This document shows, in pieces, positions 7,090 to 15,511 of a stretch of 23,198 nt of DNA (its first letter is position 1; each line of letters begins with the position of its first letter). The translations under genes were made by a program, and so were the position numbers. The notes under the pieces are model-generated. The model did no database searches. It saw nothing but the letters and a program-made list of their open reading frames with translations, and was not told the DNA's origin. Source of the stretch: an uncultured Actinomycetes bacterium. Lineage in GTDB: Bacteria; Actinomycetota; Acidimicrobiia; Acidimicrobiales; RAAP-2. The DNA lies in NCBI GenBank assembly GCA_903826715.1, contig CAIKFN010000031.1:1-23198 (forward strand). Direction: 5' to 3'.

Positions 7090-7476
7090 ATGGCAAGCAC
7101 CAGAAATACCGCGCAACGCCGCGAAGTTATCGGTGTACTTGGACGAGTCCAAGGGTTCGTTAGCGCCCAAGATTTGCACGAACTCATCATCAAAGACGGT
7201 GGTCAGATATCACTCGCCACGGTCTACACGCAGCTACGCAAACTCGTTGAATCAAAAGACGTCGACATTGTTATGACTGATCGCGGTGAAAGTTTGTACC
7301 GACGCTGCGTTGTAGATGTTCATCACCACCACCTCGCATGTCGCAACTGTGGCGCGACGGTAGAAGTCGATGCTCCGCAACTTGAGAAGTGGGCCGGTGA
7401 AATTGCTAACAAAAATGGATTCAAAGACCTTCGCCATGTCATTGAACTAAATGGGATCTGTCAAAAGTGTCAGTAG
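7090..7476 (+). CDS. zur: Zinc uptake regulator Zur (FurB), Fur family
   Basis: This is a zinc-responsive dimeric repressor. The 128-residue product has an N-terminal winged helix (about 1-80, with ISLATVYTQLRKLVE as recognition region). It then has DRGESLYRRC, the metal-binding HHHH cluster at 78-81, and structural CxxC pairs at C84/C87 and C124/C127. The run from GESLYRRC through HHHHLACRNCG closely follows Mycobacterium FurB/Zur as I remember it, more than iron-type Fur. It is divergent from the membrane-protein/tilS operon across a palindromic region that it probably binds. No Shine-Dalgarno is evident before the ATG. The pgeF frame starts before its end. Confidence 0.88.
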   Translation: MASTRNTAQRREVIGVLGRVQGFVSAQDLHELIIKDGGQISLATVYTQLRKLVESKDVDIVMTDRGESLYRRCVVDVHHHHLACRNCGATVEVDAPQLEKWAGEIANKNGFKDLRHVIELNGICQKCQ

Positions 7477-8225
7477 CAATAACTCTTACTCCTGAGGTTC
7501 GTGGGCCACTCAGTGTGTACCCAATTCACTCAGCTAAGAAATTTGGCATTGATGCATTCATAACTGACCGCTTCGGTGGCGTGAGCGAAGGACCATATGA
7601 ATCGCTCAACCTTGGCGTACATGTTGGCGACAATCCAGATCATGTTGCAGAAAATAGAAAACGAGTCGCCAGTGCCATTGGTGCAGAGAAGCTCATCATC
7701 GTGAGACAAGTGCACAGCCGTGACGTCGTTGATGCAGCGCAGGCAATCACCGAGACTGAAGCAGACGGACTCGTTACCACCGAGAACGATGTTGTGCTCT
7801 GCATACTGGTCGCCGACTGTGTCCCGATTCTTCTGTTCGATAGTTCTTCAAGCAGATTCGCCACAGTGCACGCAGGATGGAAAGGTCTCGCCAGTGGTGT
7901 CATTGCGAGTGCACTACAGCACTTCGACACAGCATCTACGGTGCACGCATTTGTTGGCCCATCTATTTCTTTTGAGGGCTACCAAGTTGGCCCAGAGGTT
8001 GCAGACGTCTTTGCCTACATTCCTGGTGCAACGACAAGTGATGGTGGAGACCGCTCACGACTTGATCTTCGACTCGTTGCAAAACATCAATTAATCGAAG
8101 CTGGAATTAGTGACGAAAACATTGAAATAAGTCGCCAAAGTACTGATGGTGGAGAAATCTTCTTTAGCGACCGCGCACTTCGCCCGTGTGGGCGCTTTGC
8201 CCTCATTGCAAAGCGAGCGTCGTAG
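7467..8225 (+). CDS. pgeF: PgeF/YfiH family multicopper-like purine nucleoside phosphorylase (LACC1 family)
   Basis: This family is described as purine nucleoside phosphorylase/adenosine deaminase, and also as an editing enzyme for peptidoglycan precursors. The 252-residue product has RFGGVS (35-40) and the metal/catalytic residues H83 (VRQVH), C118 (ADCVP) and H135 (VHAGWKG). The C-terminal segment, normally close to CT...FFSYRR, reads ST...FFSDRA here, so the Cys-Thr and Tyr-Arg residues are altered. The GTG start overlaps zur by ten bases, and the next gene begins two bases after its stop. A location just before murL-murD2 fits the reported role in proofreading cell-wall precursors, but that link is inference. 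Confidence 0.88.
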   Translation: MSVAITLTPEVRGPLSVYPIHSAKKFGIDAFITDRFGGVSEGPYESLNLGVHVGDNPDHVAENRKRVASAIGAEKLIIVRQVHSRDVVDAAQAITETEADGLVTTENDVVLCILVADCVPILLFDSSSSRFATVHAGWKGLASGVIASALQHFDTASTVHAFVGPSISFEGYQVGPEVADVFAYIPGATTSDGGDRSRLDLRLVAKHQLIEAGISDENIEISRQSTDGGEIFFSDRALRPCGRFALIAKRAS

Positions 8226-8226
8226 C

Positions 8227-9525
8227 ATGAGTGGTGTCATGAAGAAACGCGCCGAAGCCTTTCGCTACGTACGACTCGAGATTTCTTCGACCTCACTAAC
8301 GGGACACTACGAACTCGATGGAGTTCCTTTTGAAGAAACTGTTTCTTTCGAAAACGTTGACGATCTCACTAAGCCCGCTGTTGTTGGCGTCGCCCATCTT
8401 TGGTTTCTCTTGGCTGGACTCTCCTATTACAAAGCTGGAGCCGCAAAGATAATTGACCTTGGCTCAACTCCAGTTGGTCCAATGGGCCGAGAGCTTCTTA
8501 CTGCTGCACTCCATGACGGACTTGGTGAATTCTCATACAAGAATGAGCTCCCCCTAAATGATGTAGTTATTACTGGTGGCGTTGTTGCAGAGAACTTCGC
8601 ACCATTTACAAACCCTGACCTTGTCCTTATCCCATTTGGTGGCGGTATTGATTCAGTAGTGAGCGTTACCCAGTTAAGTTCACAACTCGACAAGTCACTC
8701 TTTGTTGTTAGCCCCGTAAGTGGAAAGTTCGAACCGCTCGAAGAGACCGCAAAAGTTACGGGCCTACCAATTACACGCGCAACAAGGATTATCGACTCAA
8801 AGATTCTTAAGGGTGACGAAAGTTATTTCAATGGTCACGTTCCAGTGACGGCGATGATCACACTTCTCAGCGTGATTGCTGCTGTGGCATCTGGTCGTGG
8901 TGGCGTGGTGATGAGTAACGAGCATTCTTCATCTGCACCAAACCTGAAGTGGAACGACCAAGACATCAACCACCAGTGGAGTAAATCTTGGGCCGCAGAA
9001 CAACTCATTTCTAAAGCAGTGAAGGAACTACTTGGTGATGAATTTGTTGTAGCGAGTTTCTTACGTGACCGCAGTGAAGTGTGGGTTGCGCAGCAATTTG
9101 CAGATCAGCACAAGTTCCTCTCAGCATTTAGAAGTTGCAACCGTGCCTTTTCTCAAGATGCATCACAGCGAGCAAAGAACTGGTGTGGCGAATGTGACAA
9201 GTGTCTCTTTATTAACTTGATCCTGGCTCCTTTTCTTCCACGAGCAACTCTGCGCCAAATCTTTGGCAGCGAACCACTCAGTGATAGCAACCGCGTAGAG
9301 CAACTCAGCTCCCTCGTTGGTATTGGACTTGACCACAAACCATTCGAATGTGTTGGAGACCCCGACGAAAGTGCTGTTGCACTCGTAAAGGTCAGCCAAC
9401 TGCGCGACTGGAGTGATGTTCCCCACCTCGCAGAGCTCGCACTTCTCGTTAACCCAGACCGCAGTTTTGATGAACTGCTCGAATCCCAAGGACCCAGCAA
9501 TGTTCCGGCCCACTGGCTTTTCTGA
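8227..9525 (+). CDS. murL: UDP-N-acetylmuramoyl-L-alanyl-L-glutamate epimerase MurL
   Basis: MurL epimerises the terminal L-Glu of UDP-MurNAc-L-Ala-L-Glu to D-Glu in an ATP-dependent reaction, and was first described in Xanthomonas. The 432-residue product matches the family. It has the PP-loop-like FGGGIDSVV (137-145), FNGHVPVTA (201-209), MSNEHSS (229-235), HQWSKSW (249-255) and FRSCNRAF (301-308). The cysteine cluster CGECDKC (320-326) and KPFECVGDP (371-379) follow. The commonly seen GGGKDS is GGGIDS here. The ATG at 8227 is chosen because it follows the pgeF stop by one base, while a longer frame overlaps pgeF. ATG 8239 is an alternative. It is coupled to murD2, its substrate supplier. 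Confidence 0.85.
   Translation: MSGVMKKRAEAFRYVRLEISSTSLTGHYELDGVPFEETVSFENVDDLTKPAVVGVAHLWFLLAGLSYYKAGAAKIIDLGSTPVGPMGRELLTAALHDGLGEFSYKNELPLNDVVITGGVVAENFAPFTNPDLVLIPFGGGIDSVVSVTQLSSQLDKSLFVVSPVSGKFEPLEETAKVTGLPITRATRIIDSKILKGDESYFNGHVPVTAMITLLSVIAAVASGRGGVVMSNEHSSSAPNLKWNDQDINHQWSKSWAAEQLISKAVKELLGDEFVVASFLRDRSEVWVAQQFADQHKFLSAFRSCNRAFSQDASQRAKNWCGECDKCLFINLILAPFLPRATLRQIFGSEPLSDSNRVEQLSSLVGIGLDHKPFECVGDPDESAVALVKVSQLRDWSDVPHLAELALLVNPDRSFDELLESQGPSNVPAHWLF
9488..9492 (+). promoter_or_regulatory. Ribosome binding site fixing the murD2 start
   Basis: AAGGA lies seven bases before ATG 9500, inside the 3' end of murL. It rules in the short start over the in-frame ATG at 9413 and makes the two genes overlap by 26 bases. 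Confidence 0.6.
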
Positions 9526-10783
9526 CCTCGCCCAAAAGCGCGTAGGAATTTACGGATACGGCCTAGAGGGACGCGCCAGCGAACAACTACTTAGTGGCAC
9601 CTGTGAACTCGTGATTGTTGACGATGACCCTAAGGCTGGCGTTCTTGTAACTAGTAATGGCGGTCTGGAAGAACTCATGACGTGTGACGTGGTTCTAAAG
9701 AGCCCCGGCGTCCCACGTCGCAGTGCGAATGTTTTGCAACTCGAGAAGAACAATGTGTACGTCACCTCTGCTTTAAATCTCTGGATGAACCAAGTAGACC
9801 GTTCACGAGTCATTGGAATCACCGGAACAAAAGGAAAGTCCACAACCACCGCGTTGATCACATTCTTCTTGCAGTGCCTAGGAGAAAAAGCACAACGACT
9901 CGGAAACATTGGACTTGCCCCATACGACACATCAGTTGATACTTCAACTGGATGGCTTGTTGTTGAAATCTCAAGCTTCCAAGCAACTGACCTTGATGTT
10001 GCGCCAAAGACCGTAGTGCTCACATCACTTGGCTCTGACCACATTGACTGGCACGGATCACTCGAGCAGTACCGAAGCGACAAACTACAACTGACAAGAG
10101 CTAGCGGCGAGCACACAACATTCGCTCCGAATAGTGAAGTCGTGCGCTCTGAGTCATCACAAATTGGTGGCACGGTTGTTTTCGTTGACTCAGAAACATC
10201 TACGCTCACTGAAGAATTGCATCTGCTTGGAGAACACAGTCACAGCAATGTTGCACTCGCGCTCGAAGTTGTTTCGTTTGTAACCAACTCACCACGCAGC
10301 GAAGTACACGCAGCGGTGAGCAGAAACGCAAGCTCCTTTGTCCCACTCAGTGGTCGCCTCACCCTCGTGGCGAGCAAAAATGAAATCAGGTTCGTTGATG
10401 ACGGACTCGCAACATCAGTTCTTCCCGCTGTTGCTGCACTTGAAGTGTTCAAGGCTGAGTCACTCGCACTACTTGTAGGTGGATTTGATCGCGGTGTTGA
10501 TTACCAACCACTCGCCAGCGCACTGGCGCAGCGATCTGAGCCAACGTTGCTACTTTCAATGGGTCCTGCGGGGACGCGAATTGCTGAAGAAGTGCACAAA
10601 CTAAGCCCGCAAATGCTGCATAAGAACTTTGACTCAATGGATGAAGCAGTGAGTGCTGGGAAGGCGTTTCTCAAGAACGGTGGAGTTGTTCTTCTTTCAC
10701 CAAGCGCGCCAAGTTTCGACCGCTACAAAAACTGGGAAGAGCGCTCACAAGATTTCACCCGTGCCGTAAACGCGTCTTTCTAA
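9500..10783 (+). CDS. murD2: MurD2: UDP-N-acetylmuramoyl-L-alanine--L-glutamate ligase
   Basis: This Mur-ligase-family enzyme would add L-Glu (rather than D-Glu) to UDP-MurNAc-L-Ala, giving the substrate for MurL. The 427-residue product has the three Mur ligase domains. The N-terminal GIYGYGLEGR (16-25) is followed by the ATP P-loop GTKGKSTT (109-116), GNIGLAPYD, VEISSFQ (155-161), DHIDWHGS (180-187) and the carbamylated-lysine site YRSDK (K195). HSNVALALE, LVGGFDRGVDY and VLLSPSAPSFDRYKNW follow in the C-terminal domain. The L-Glu specificity is inferred from pairing with murL; by motif alone it could be an ordinary MurD. Its stop is six bases from the convergent tRNA gene. Confidence 0.85.
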   Translation: MFRPTGFSDLAQKRVGIYGYGLEGRASEQLLSGTCELVIVDDDPKAGVLVTSNGGLEELMTCDVVLKSPGVPRRSANVLQLEKNNVYVTSALNLWMNQVDRSRVIGITGTKGKSTTTALITFFLQCLGEKAQRLGNIGLAPYDTSVDTSTGWLVVEISSFQATDLDVAPKTVVLTSLGSDHIDWHGSLEQYRSDKLQLTRASGEHTTFAPNSEVVRSESSQIGGTVVFVDSETSTLTEELHLLGEHSHSNVALALEVVSFVTNSPRSEVHAAVSRNASSFVPLSGRLTLVASKNEIRFVDDGLATSVLPAVAALEVFKAESLALLVGGFDRGVDYQPLASALAQRSEPTLLLSMGPAGTRIAEEVHKLSPQMLHKNFDSMDEAVSAGKAFLKNGGVVLLSPSAPSFDRYKNWEERSQDFTRAVNASF

Positions 10784-10789
10784 ACAACT

Positions 10790-10865
<76 letters not shown>

Positions 10866-10889
10866 GAGAAAAAAATACTAACCGAGAAA

Positions 10890-11978
10890 CTACAGCTGCA
10901 TCAGGGTGAGCATCAGGTCGTTGAGCAGTAGCCCTTCATCAACATTAAGAGTGACCAGTCGCGATGTCGCAGCGACTGCTTCAATTGCTTTTATTGATGA
11001 CCCCGCACGATGCTCACCTCGCGCAGTGTTCTCTTGTAGTTCAACCAAGCCATCAGTCAATCGCTCACGGTACGAGTTAGTAAGTGCCGTGAAACCAAAC
11101 TTGAGTTCTTCGATTCGAAATCGACGCTGTTCGCGTTTGAACTGCGCTTCAATGTCTTTCCTGTTCGCAACGGAACGCTGCCCCATCTCTTTGGCGTTTG
11201 CAATGAGAGCGTTCAGCTCTTCGTCTTGGATCACCTGAAGAGGTGCAATGGCTGCATCAATTGCACCAGTAAGTTCTTCCACCAAAATTGCAGCGTCTGA
11301 TGTTGAGCCCTGTAGGCGGTCTGGAATTGTGCGCCACTGAGAGATTCTCTTTGCCAGTTCGGCGTCTCGAACAAGAACTTGTGCACGACGAAGATTGCCA
11401 TTGGCAGCAAGTGCCGCGGTGCGGGCAGCTTGTGGAATTGCACCGTCACGAATTAGTAGTGCTTCGAGGTCTTCTTCCGTGAGACTCTTAAGTTTTATTT
11501 CCACACATCTCGATATAATGGTGGTGAGTTGTTCAGGTAAATCTTCTGCCGTGAGAAGAAAGATTGTCTTTTGTGGTGGTTCTTCTAAAGATTTAAGAAG
11601 TGCAGACGCCGAAGGTGATGCGCCAGTTGTTGTTAGCTCTACATCTTCAATGACAACAATTTGGTAGCCACCACCAATTGGCCTGCGACGTGAAACCCGC
11701 TCAGCTTCTCGAAGTTCATCTATACGCCAAGAGATTCCAGTTCGATCAGCAAAGTGAACATCAGAGTCGAGTTCACTGAGGGCGAGGCGACACGTTTCAC
11801 ACAATCCGCATCCATGGTTTTCACATTGAAGTGCGGCGCTGAAGGTAATTACAACATCGTGAAGTCCTGATCCAACTGGGCCAGAGAATAAATAGGCATG
11901 AACTGGATTGCGGGCATATTGGCGCATTGCCGTTACGGCACTGTCTTGTCCAACTATGCGGTCGAAAACGTCAGTCAT
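10890..11978 (-). CDS. holB: DNA polymerase III subunit delta' (clamp loader)
   Basis: Delta' is the stator subunit of the clamp loader that places the beta sliding clamp on DNA. The 362-residue product has an AAA+ core. It begins DRIVGQDSA, has HAYLFSGPVGSG in place of a full Walker A (the Lys-Thr are missing, as expected for delta', which does not hydrolyse ATP), a zinc-binding Cys group CENHGCGLCETC, and ALLKSLEEPP with ISRC further on. The ATG at 11976-11978, one base after the tmk stop, is preferred over an in-frame start 33 bases upstream inside tmk. Its position after tmk is widely conserved. Confidence 0.92.
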   Translation of the reverse strand: MTDVFDRIVGQDSAVTAMRQYARNPVHAYLFSGPVGSGLHDVVITFSAALQCENHGCGLCETCRLALSELDSDVHFADRTGISWRIDELREAERVSRRRPIGGGYQIVVIEDVELTTTGASPSASALLKSLEEPPQKTIFLLTAEDLPEQLTTIISRCVEIKLKSLTEEDLEALLIRDGAIPQAARTAALAANGNLRRAQVLVRDAELAKRISQWRTIPDRLQGSTSDAAILVEELTGAIDAAIAPLQVIQDEELNALIANAKEMGQRSVANRKDIEAQFKREQRRFRIEELKFGFTALTNSYRERLTDGLVELQENTARGEHRAGSSIKAIEAVAATSRLVTLNVDEGLLLNDLMLTLMQL

Positions 11979-11979
11979 C

Positions 11980-12582
11980 TCACCAAGGTAACGCGGCGAG
12001 TCGCTCGTCAATCAAAGCAGCAACTTCAGCCTCTGATTTAGTGCCATCTACGACAAACCACTCGACGCCATCGGTCTTGGCGAGTTCTAAATAACCGCTA
12101 CGGACGCGATTGTGAAAATCAATGTCGGAGGACTCAAAGCGGTCTTTCGCATTTCGTTCACGGCGCTCATTGGCAACGTCAACTGGAAGATCAATAAGAA
12201 TTGTTAGATCAGGCAAGCAGTCGCCAATTGCGAGCTGGGTTGCTGCGCGCAGCTGTGAAAGATCAACTCCTCGTCCGTAGCCTTGGTACGCGAGTGTTGA
12301 AGCGTAGAAGCGGTCAGCAACCACACTCTTTGCGCTTTCGAGTGTCGGCTTAATGAGCGTGTCGACGTGGTGCGAGCGGTCTGCAGTCATGAGCAGCGCT
12401 TCAGTTTCAGGCTTCATAGGTGTGGCTGCATCAAGCAACCAGCGGCGCAGGTCTTTTCCAACGGCAGTGTCGCCAGGTTCAAACGTAAATAATGCGTCGC
12501 GTTCTTTTGCAATGCGCTTGGCCTGCGTTGATTTACCGCTCGCGTCAATACCTTCAAAGACGAGGAAGATCCCTCGAGTCAT
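11980..12582 (-). CDS. tmk: Thymidylate kinase
   Basis: It phosphorylates dTMP to dTDP for DNA synthesis. The 200-residue P-loop kinase has FEGIDASGKST (9-19), a DRF motif in VVADRFYASTLAYQGYGRG (88 onward), and a LID region with RRERNAKDRFES. The usual REPGGT is FEPGDT here. The ATG overlaps the topA stop as TAATG, and the gene runs directly into holB. topA, tmk and holB thus form one DNA-replication operon. Confidence 0.96.
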   Translation of the reverse strand: MTRGIFLVFEGIDASGKSTQAKRIAKERDALFTFEPGDTAVGKDLRRWLLDAATPMKPETEALLMTADRSHHVDTLIKPTLESAKSVVADRFYASTLAYQGYGRGVDLSQLRAATQLAIGDCLPDLTILIDLPVDVANERRERNAKDRFESSDIDFHNRVRSGYLELAKTDGVEWFVVDGTKSEAEVAALIDERLAALPW

Positions 12583-15347
12583 TACTCTTCGTCCGACTTG
12601 GCGGTTTGTGCGAGCGCGGCATTTACTTTCGCACCCTTGGCTACTGCTTCACGCTTTTGGGCTCCTGCAGTTTTTTTCGCTGTTGCTTTCTTCGCTGGCT
12701 TCTTGGCAGCTTTCTTTGCAACCTTCTTCGCAGCCTTGCGTGGACGTGCAGCTGATGGGTCAGCATTACGACGTTCAGCAAGTAGTTCACACGCACGGTC
12801 AAGAGAAATAGTTTCTGGCGTGTCACCGAGTCGAAGTGTCGCGTTCACTTCCCCGTCAGTTACATAGAGTCCGAACTTTCCGTTCTTTACAACAACGTTG
12901 CGCTTGGTAACTGGGTCTTCACCGAGATCCTTTAGTGGGCCCGCTGCAGCTCTGCGACCACGCTGCTTAGGTTGCGCCAAGAGTGCGAGTGCGCCAGCGA
13001 GATCAATCTCAAAGATTTGATCTTCAGATTCGAGCGAACGAGTTTCTTTACCCCACGTGATGTACGGACCGTAGCGACCGTTCTGCACCAAAATTGGGTC
13101 GCCACCTTCTGGGTGGTCACCAACAACTCGTGGCAACGACAAGATTTTCTTTGCATCTTCGAGCGTCATGTCTTCGAGCGTCATTGTTGAGAAGAGAGAA
13201 GCAGTCTTTGGCTTCTCCTTCGGGTTAGTCATTTCACCGATTTGGACGTATGGACCATATCGACCAGCCTTAAGGAAGATCGGAAGCCCTGTTTCGTCAT
13301 CAGTTCCAAGTTCACGGTCATTGCTTGGTGCAGCAAGAAGTGCCAATGCGTGTTCAACAGTGAGCGAGTCCGGCTCAGTTGCTTCAGGGATTGAAGCCTT
13401 ATCTTCACCATGGATGAGATACGGACCGTAGCGACCTGAGCGAACAGAAACTTCCACCCCGTCTGGAGCAACACCAAGCTGGATTGAGTTAATTGCAGCG
13501 AAGTCGAACTCATGCTTGGTCTGAGTCATGTGTTCAAGACCCATCTTCGCAAGCTCTGTTGTGGCTGCAGGGTTACCGAAGTAGAACTTCTCAAGCCATG
13601 GAACGAGGTCTTGTGTTCCTTGCGCGATTTCGTCGAGCTGGTCTTCCATTGCTGCAGTGAACTGGTAGTCCACGAGGTCTGAGAAGTAGGTCTGCAGCAA
13701 GTTCACAACTGCGAACGCACGGTACGCAGGAACAAGAGACTTGCCCTTCTTCCAAACGTAACCACGGCGGTCAATTGTTTTCATTACAGATGCATACGTT
13801 GATGGTCGACCAATGCCGAGTTCTTCCATCTTCTTAATAAGAGTGGCTTCTGAGTAGCGATCTGGTGGCTGAGTGTCGTGACCCTTTGCTTCAGCACTCA
13901 CGACTGGAACAACTTCACCTTCGCTGAGTGGAGGCAAGATGCGCTCTTGGTCCGCGAGCTCTGCTTCAGGGTCGTCCATTCCTTCTACGTAGGCACGGCG
14001 GAACCCTGGAAATTCAATGCGTAGTCCTGTGGCACTAAGTCCCGCTTCAACGTCACCACTAAATCCAGTGATGCCCGTAAGCGTTGTAGTGAGTCGAACT
14101 TTGTCCTGAGTCAACTTGGCGTCAACCATCTGAGAAGCAATGGTGCGCTTCCAAATGAGGTCGTAGACCATGAGTTCATCGCCACCAAGTGAACTCTGTG
14201 CTTCATCGAGTGTTTTGAAGGTTTCACCGGCTGGGCGAATTGCTTCGTGGGCCTCTTGAGCGTTCTTTACTTTGCGGTCATAACGACGAGGAACATCAGA
14301 GACGTAATCGTCACCAAACATTGACGCCGCCATTGAACGCGCTGCGTTGATTGCTTCATCAGACAATGTCGTCGAGTCAGTACGCATGTAAGTGATCCAA
14401 CCTTGTTCGTAGAGACGCTGGGCGGCACGCATGGTGCGCTCTGGGTCAAAACGAAGTTTGCGACTTGCTTCAATCTGTAGTGATGAAGTCATAAATGGAG
14501 GCTGTGGCTTCTGGGTGCGAGGTGTTGATGCAATTGAGGTGATTGAAACCTTCGCACCGATTAGTTTTTCCGCAATTGAATCAACGGATGACTGGGTAAG
14601 CACTTCAACTGGATTCTTTGAATCAAGTTGACCGAGTGAGTCAAAGTTTTTTCCGGTAGCCAGTGCTGAACCATTAATTGATTCAAGTGTTGCGTCAAAG
14701 GTTGCACTCTTTGCATTGAGTACAGCAGTTACGTCAAACCATGTTGCTGACCTGAAGGCCATGCGCTCGCGTTCACGTTCACACACAAGCTTGATAGCAA
14801 CAGATTGCACACGACCAGCAGAGCGTGCCTTATCGACTGCGCGCCAGAGAACTGGAGAAACCTCATAACCCACGAGACGGTCAAGAAAGCGCCGACCTTC
14901 CTGTGCATCAACGAGTTTCATGTTGATTTCGCGAGTCTCAGACACAGCCTTAGCAATAGCTGCTGGGGTGATTTCGTGAAAGACCATTCGCTTCACTGGA
15001 ATCTTTGGATTCAGAACCTCTACGAGGTGCCAGGCAATTGCCTCTCCTTCGCGGTCTTCATCGCTTGCTAGGTAGACCTCGTCCACCTCTTTTAGGGCGG
15101 CCTTTAATTCAGCAACGATTTTCTTACGGTCACTCGAAATTACGTAGACCGGCTTGAAGTGGTCAGTTACGTTGATTCCGAGGCGGGCCCATTTTTCACC
15201 CTTTACCGATGCTGGAATGTCAGCTGCACTTTGGGGCAGGTCGCGAATGTGGCCAATGGAAGGCTTGACAATGTAGTCAGGTCCGAGCATGCCCTGAATA
15301 CGGGTTGCTTTTGCTACTGATTCAACAATTACTAGCGCTCGTGCCAT
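12582..15347 (-). CDS. topA: DNA topoisomerase I (type IA)
   Basis: It relaxes negative supercoils through a 5'-phosphotyrosine intermediate. The 921-residue protein starts with the Toprim domain (ALVIVES, catalytic E9; SDEDREGEA with the acidic triad at 95-103). It has the active-site Tyr320 in WITYMRTDS. Its C-terminal part has no zinc fingers. It carries four topoisomerase C-terminal repeats, recognisable as GRYGPYL, GRYGPYV, GRYGPYI and GKFGLYV, and ends in a Lys/Ala-rich tail (AAKKVAKKAAKKPAKKA) like those of mycobacterial and Streptomyces TopA. The ATG at 15345-15347 is preferred over a GTG nine bases upstream because AAAGGTGG precedes it at a five-base spacing. Confidence 0.97.
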   Translation of the reverse strand: MARALVIVESVAKATRIQGMLGPDYIVKPSIGHIRDLPQSAADIPASVKGEKWARLGINVTDHFKPVYVISSDRKKIVAELKAALKEVDEVYLASDEDREGEAIAWHLVEVLNPKIPVKRMVFHEITPAAIAKAVSETREINMKLVDAQEGRRFLDRLVGYEVSPVLWRAVDKARSAGRVQSVAIKLVCERERERMAFRSATWFDVTAVLNAKSATFDATLESINGSALATGKNFDSLGQLDSKNPVEVLTQSSVDSIAEKLIGAKVSITSIASTPRTQKPQPPFMTSSLQIEASRKLRFDPERTMRAAQRLYEQGWITYMRTDSTTLSDEAINAARSMAASMFGDDYVSDVPRRYDRKVKNAQEAHEAIRPAGETFKTLDEAQSSLGGDELMVYDLIWKRTIASQMVDAKLTQDKVRLTTTLTGITGFSGDVEAGLSATGLRIEFPGFRRAYVEGMDDPEAELADQERILPPLSEGEVVPVVSAEAKGHDTQPPDRYSEATLIKKMEELGIGRPSTYASVMKTIDRRGYVWKKGKSLVPAYRAFAVVNLLQTYFSDLVDYQFTAAMEDQLDEIAQGTQDLVPWLEKFYFGNPAATTELAKMGLEHMTQTKHEFDFAAINSIQLGVAPDGVEVSVRSGRYGPYLIHGEDKASIPEATEPDSLTVEHALALLAAPSNDRELGTDDETGLPIFLKAGRYGPYVQIGEMTNPKEKPKTASLFSTMTLEDMTLEDAKKILSLPRVVGDHPEGGDPILVQNGRYGPYITWGKETRSLESEDQIFEIDLAGALALLAQPKQRGRRAAAGPLKDLGEDPVTKRNVVVKNGKFGLYVTDGEVNATLRLGDTPETISLDRACELLAERRNADPSAARPRKAAKKVAKKAAKKPAKKATAKKTAGAQKREAVAKGAKVNAALAQTAKSDEE

Positions 15348-15352
15348 GCTCA

Positions 15353-15360
15353 CCACCTTT
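15353..15360 (-). promoter_or_regulatory. Ribosome binding site of topA
   Basis: The complement reads AAAGGTGG, five bases before the ATG at 15347. It overlaps the alternative GTG start and so decides for the shorter protein. Confidence 0.65.
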
Positions 15361-15362
15361 CA

Positions 15363-15374
15363 CCTATTAATAGG
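15363..15374. repeat. 12-base perfect palindrome in the topA leader
   Basis: CCTATTAATAGG is self-complementary and lies just upstream of the topA ribosome binding site. The rest of the 15348-15511 gap shows no convincing -35/-10 pair and no clear terminator. A 6-bp stem (GAAGAA/TTCTTC on the minus strand) at the end of the permease gene lacks a T-run. Confidence 0.35.
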
Positions 15375-15511
15375 GGACGAAGCTTAAGAAGAAGTATCGC
15401 CCTACAAGATAGGCAAGGTTAGAGGGCCCCTTGTTACATACCCACCTCGAACAGCACGTGGAAGTGAGCGAATCACCAGTTAGTTACTGATGAATTGCCT
15501 TGAAGAAATTT

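Noticed and set aside
9550..10209. A 219-codon minus-strand frame opposite murD2.
   Set aside because: It is Ser/Thr-rich, has no domain pattern and no start context, and is a shadow of the Mur ligase frame.
11800..11900. Broken Walker A motif in the clamp-loader subunit.
   Set aside because: Delta' subunits normally lack ATPase activity, so this is expected and not a sign of decay.
12640..12760. Low-complexity Lys/Ala repeat at the end of topA.
   Set aside because: Basic C-terminal tails are usual in actinobacterial topoisomerase I; it is not a DNA repeat element.
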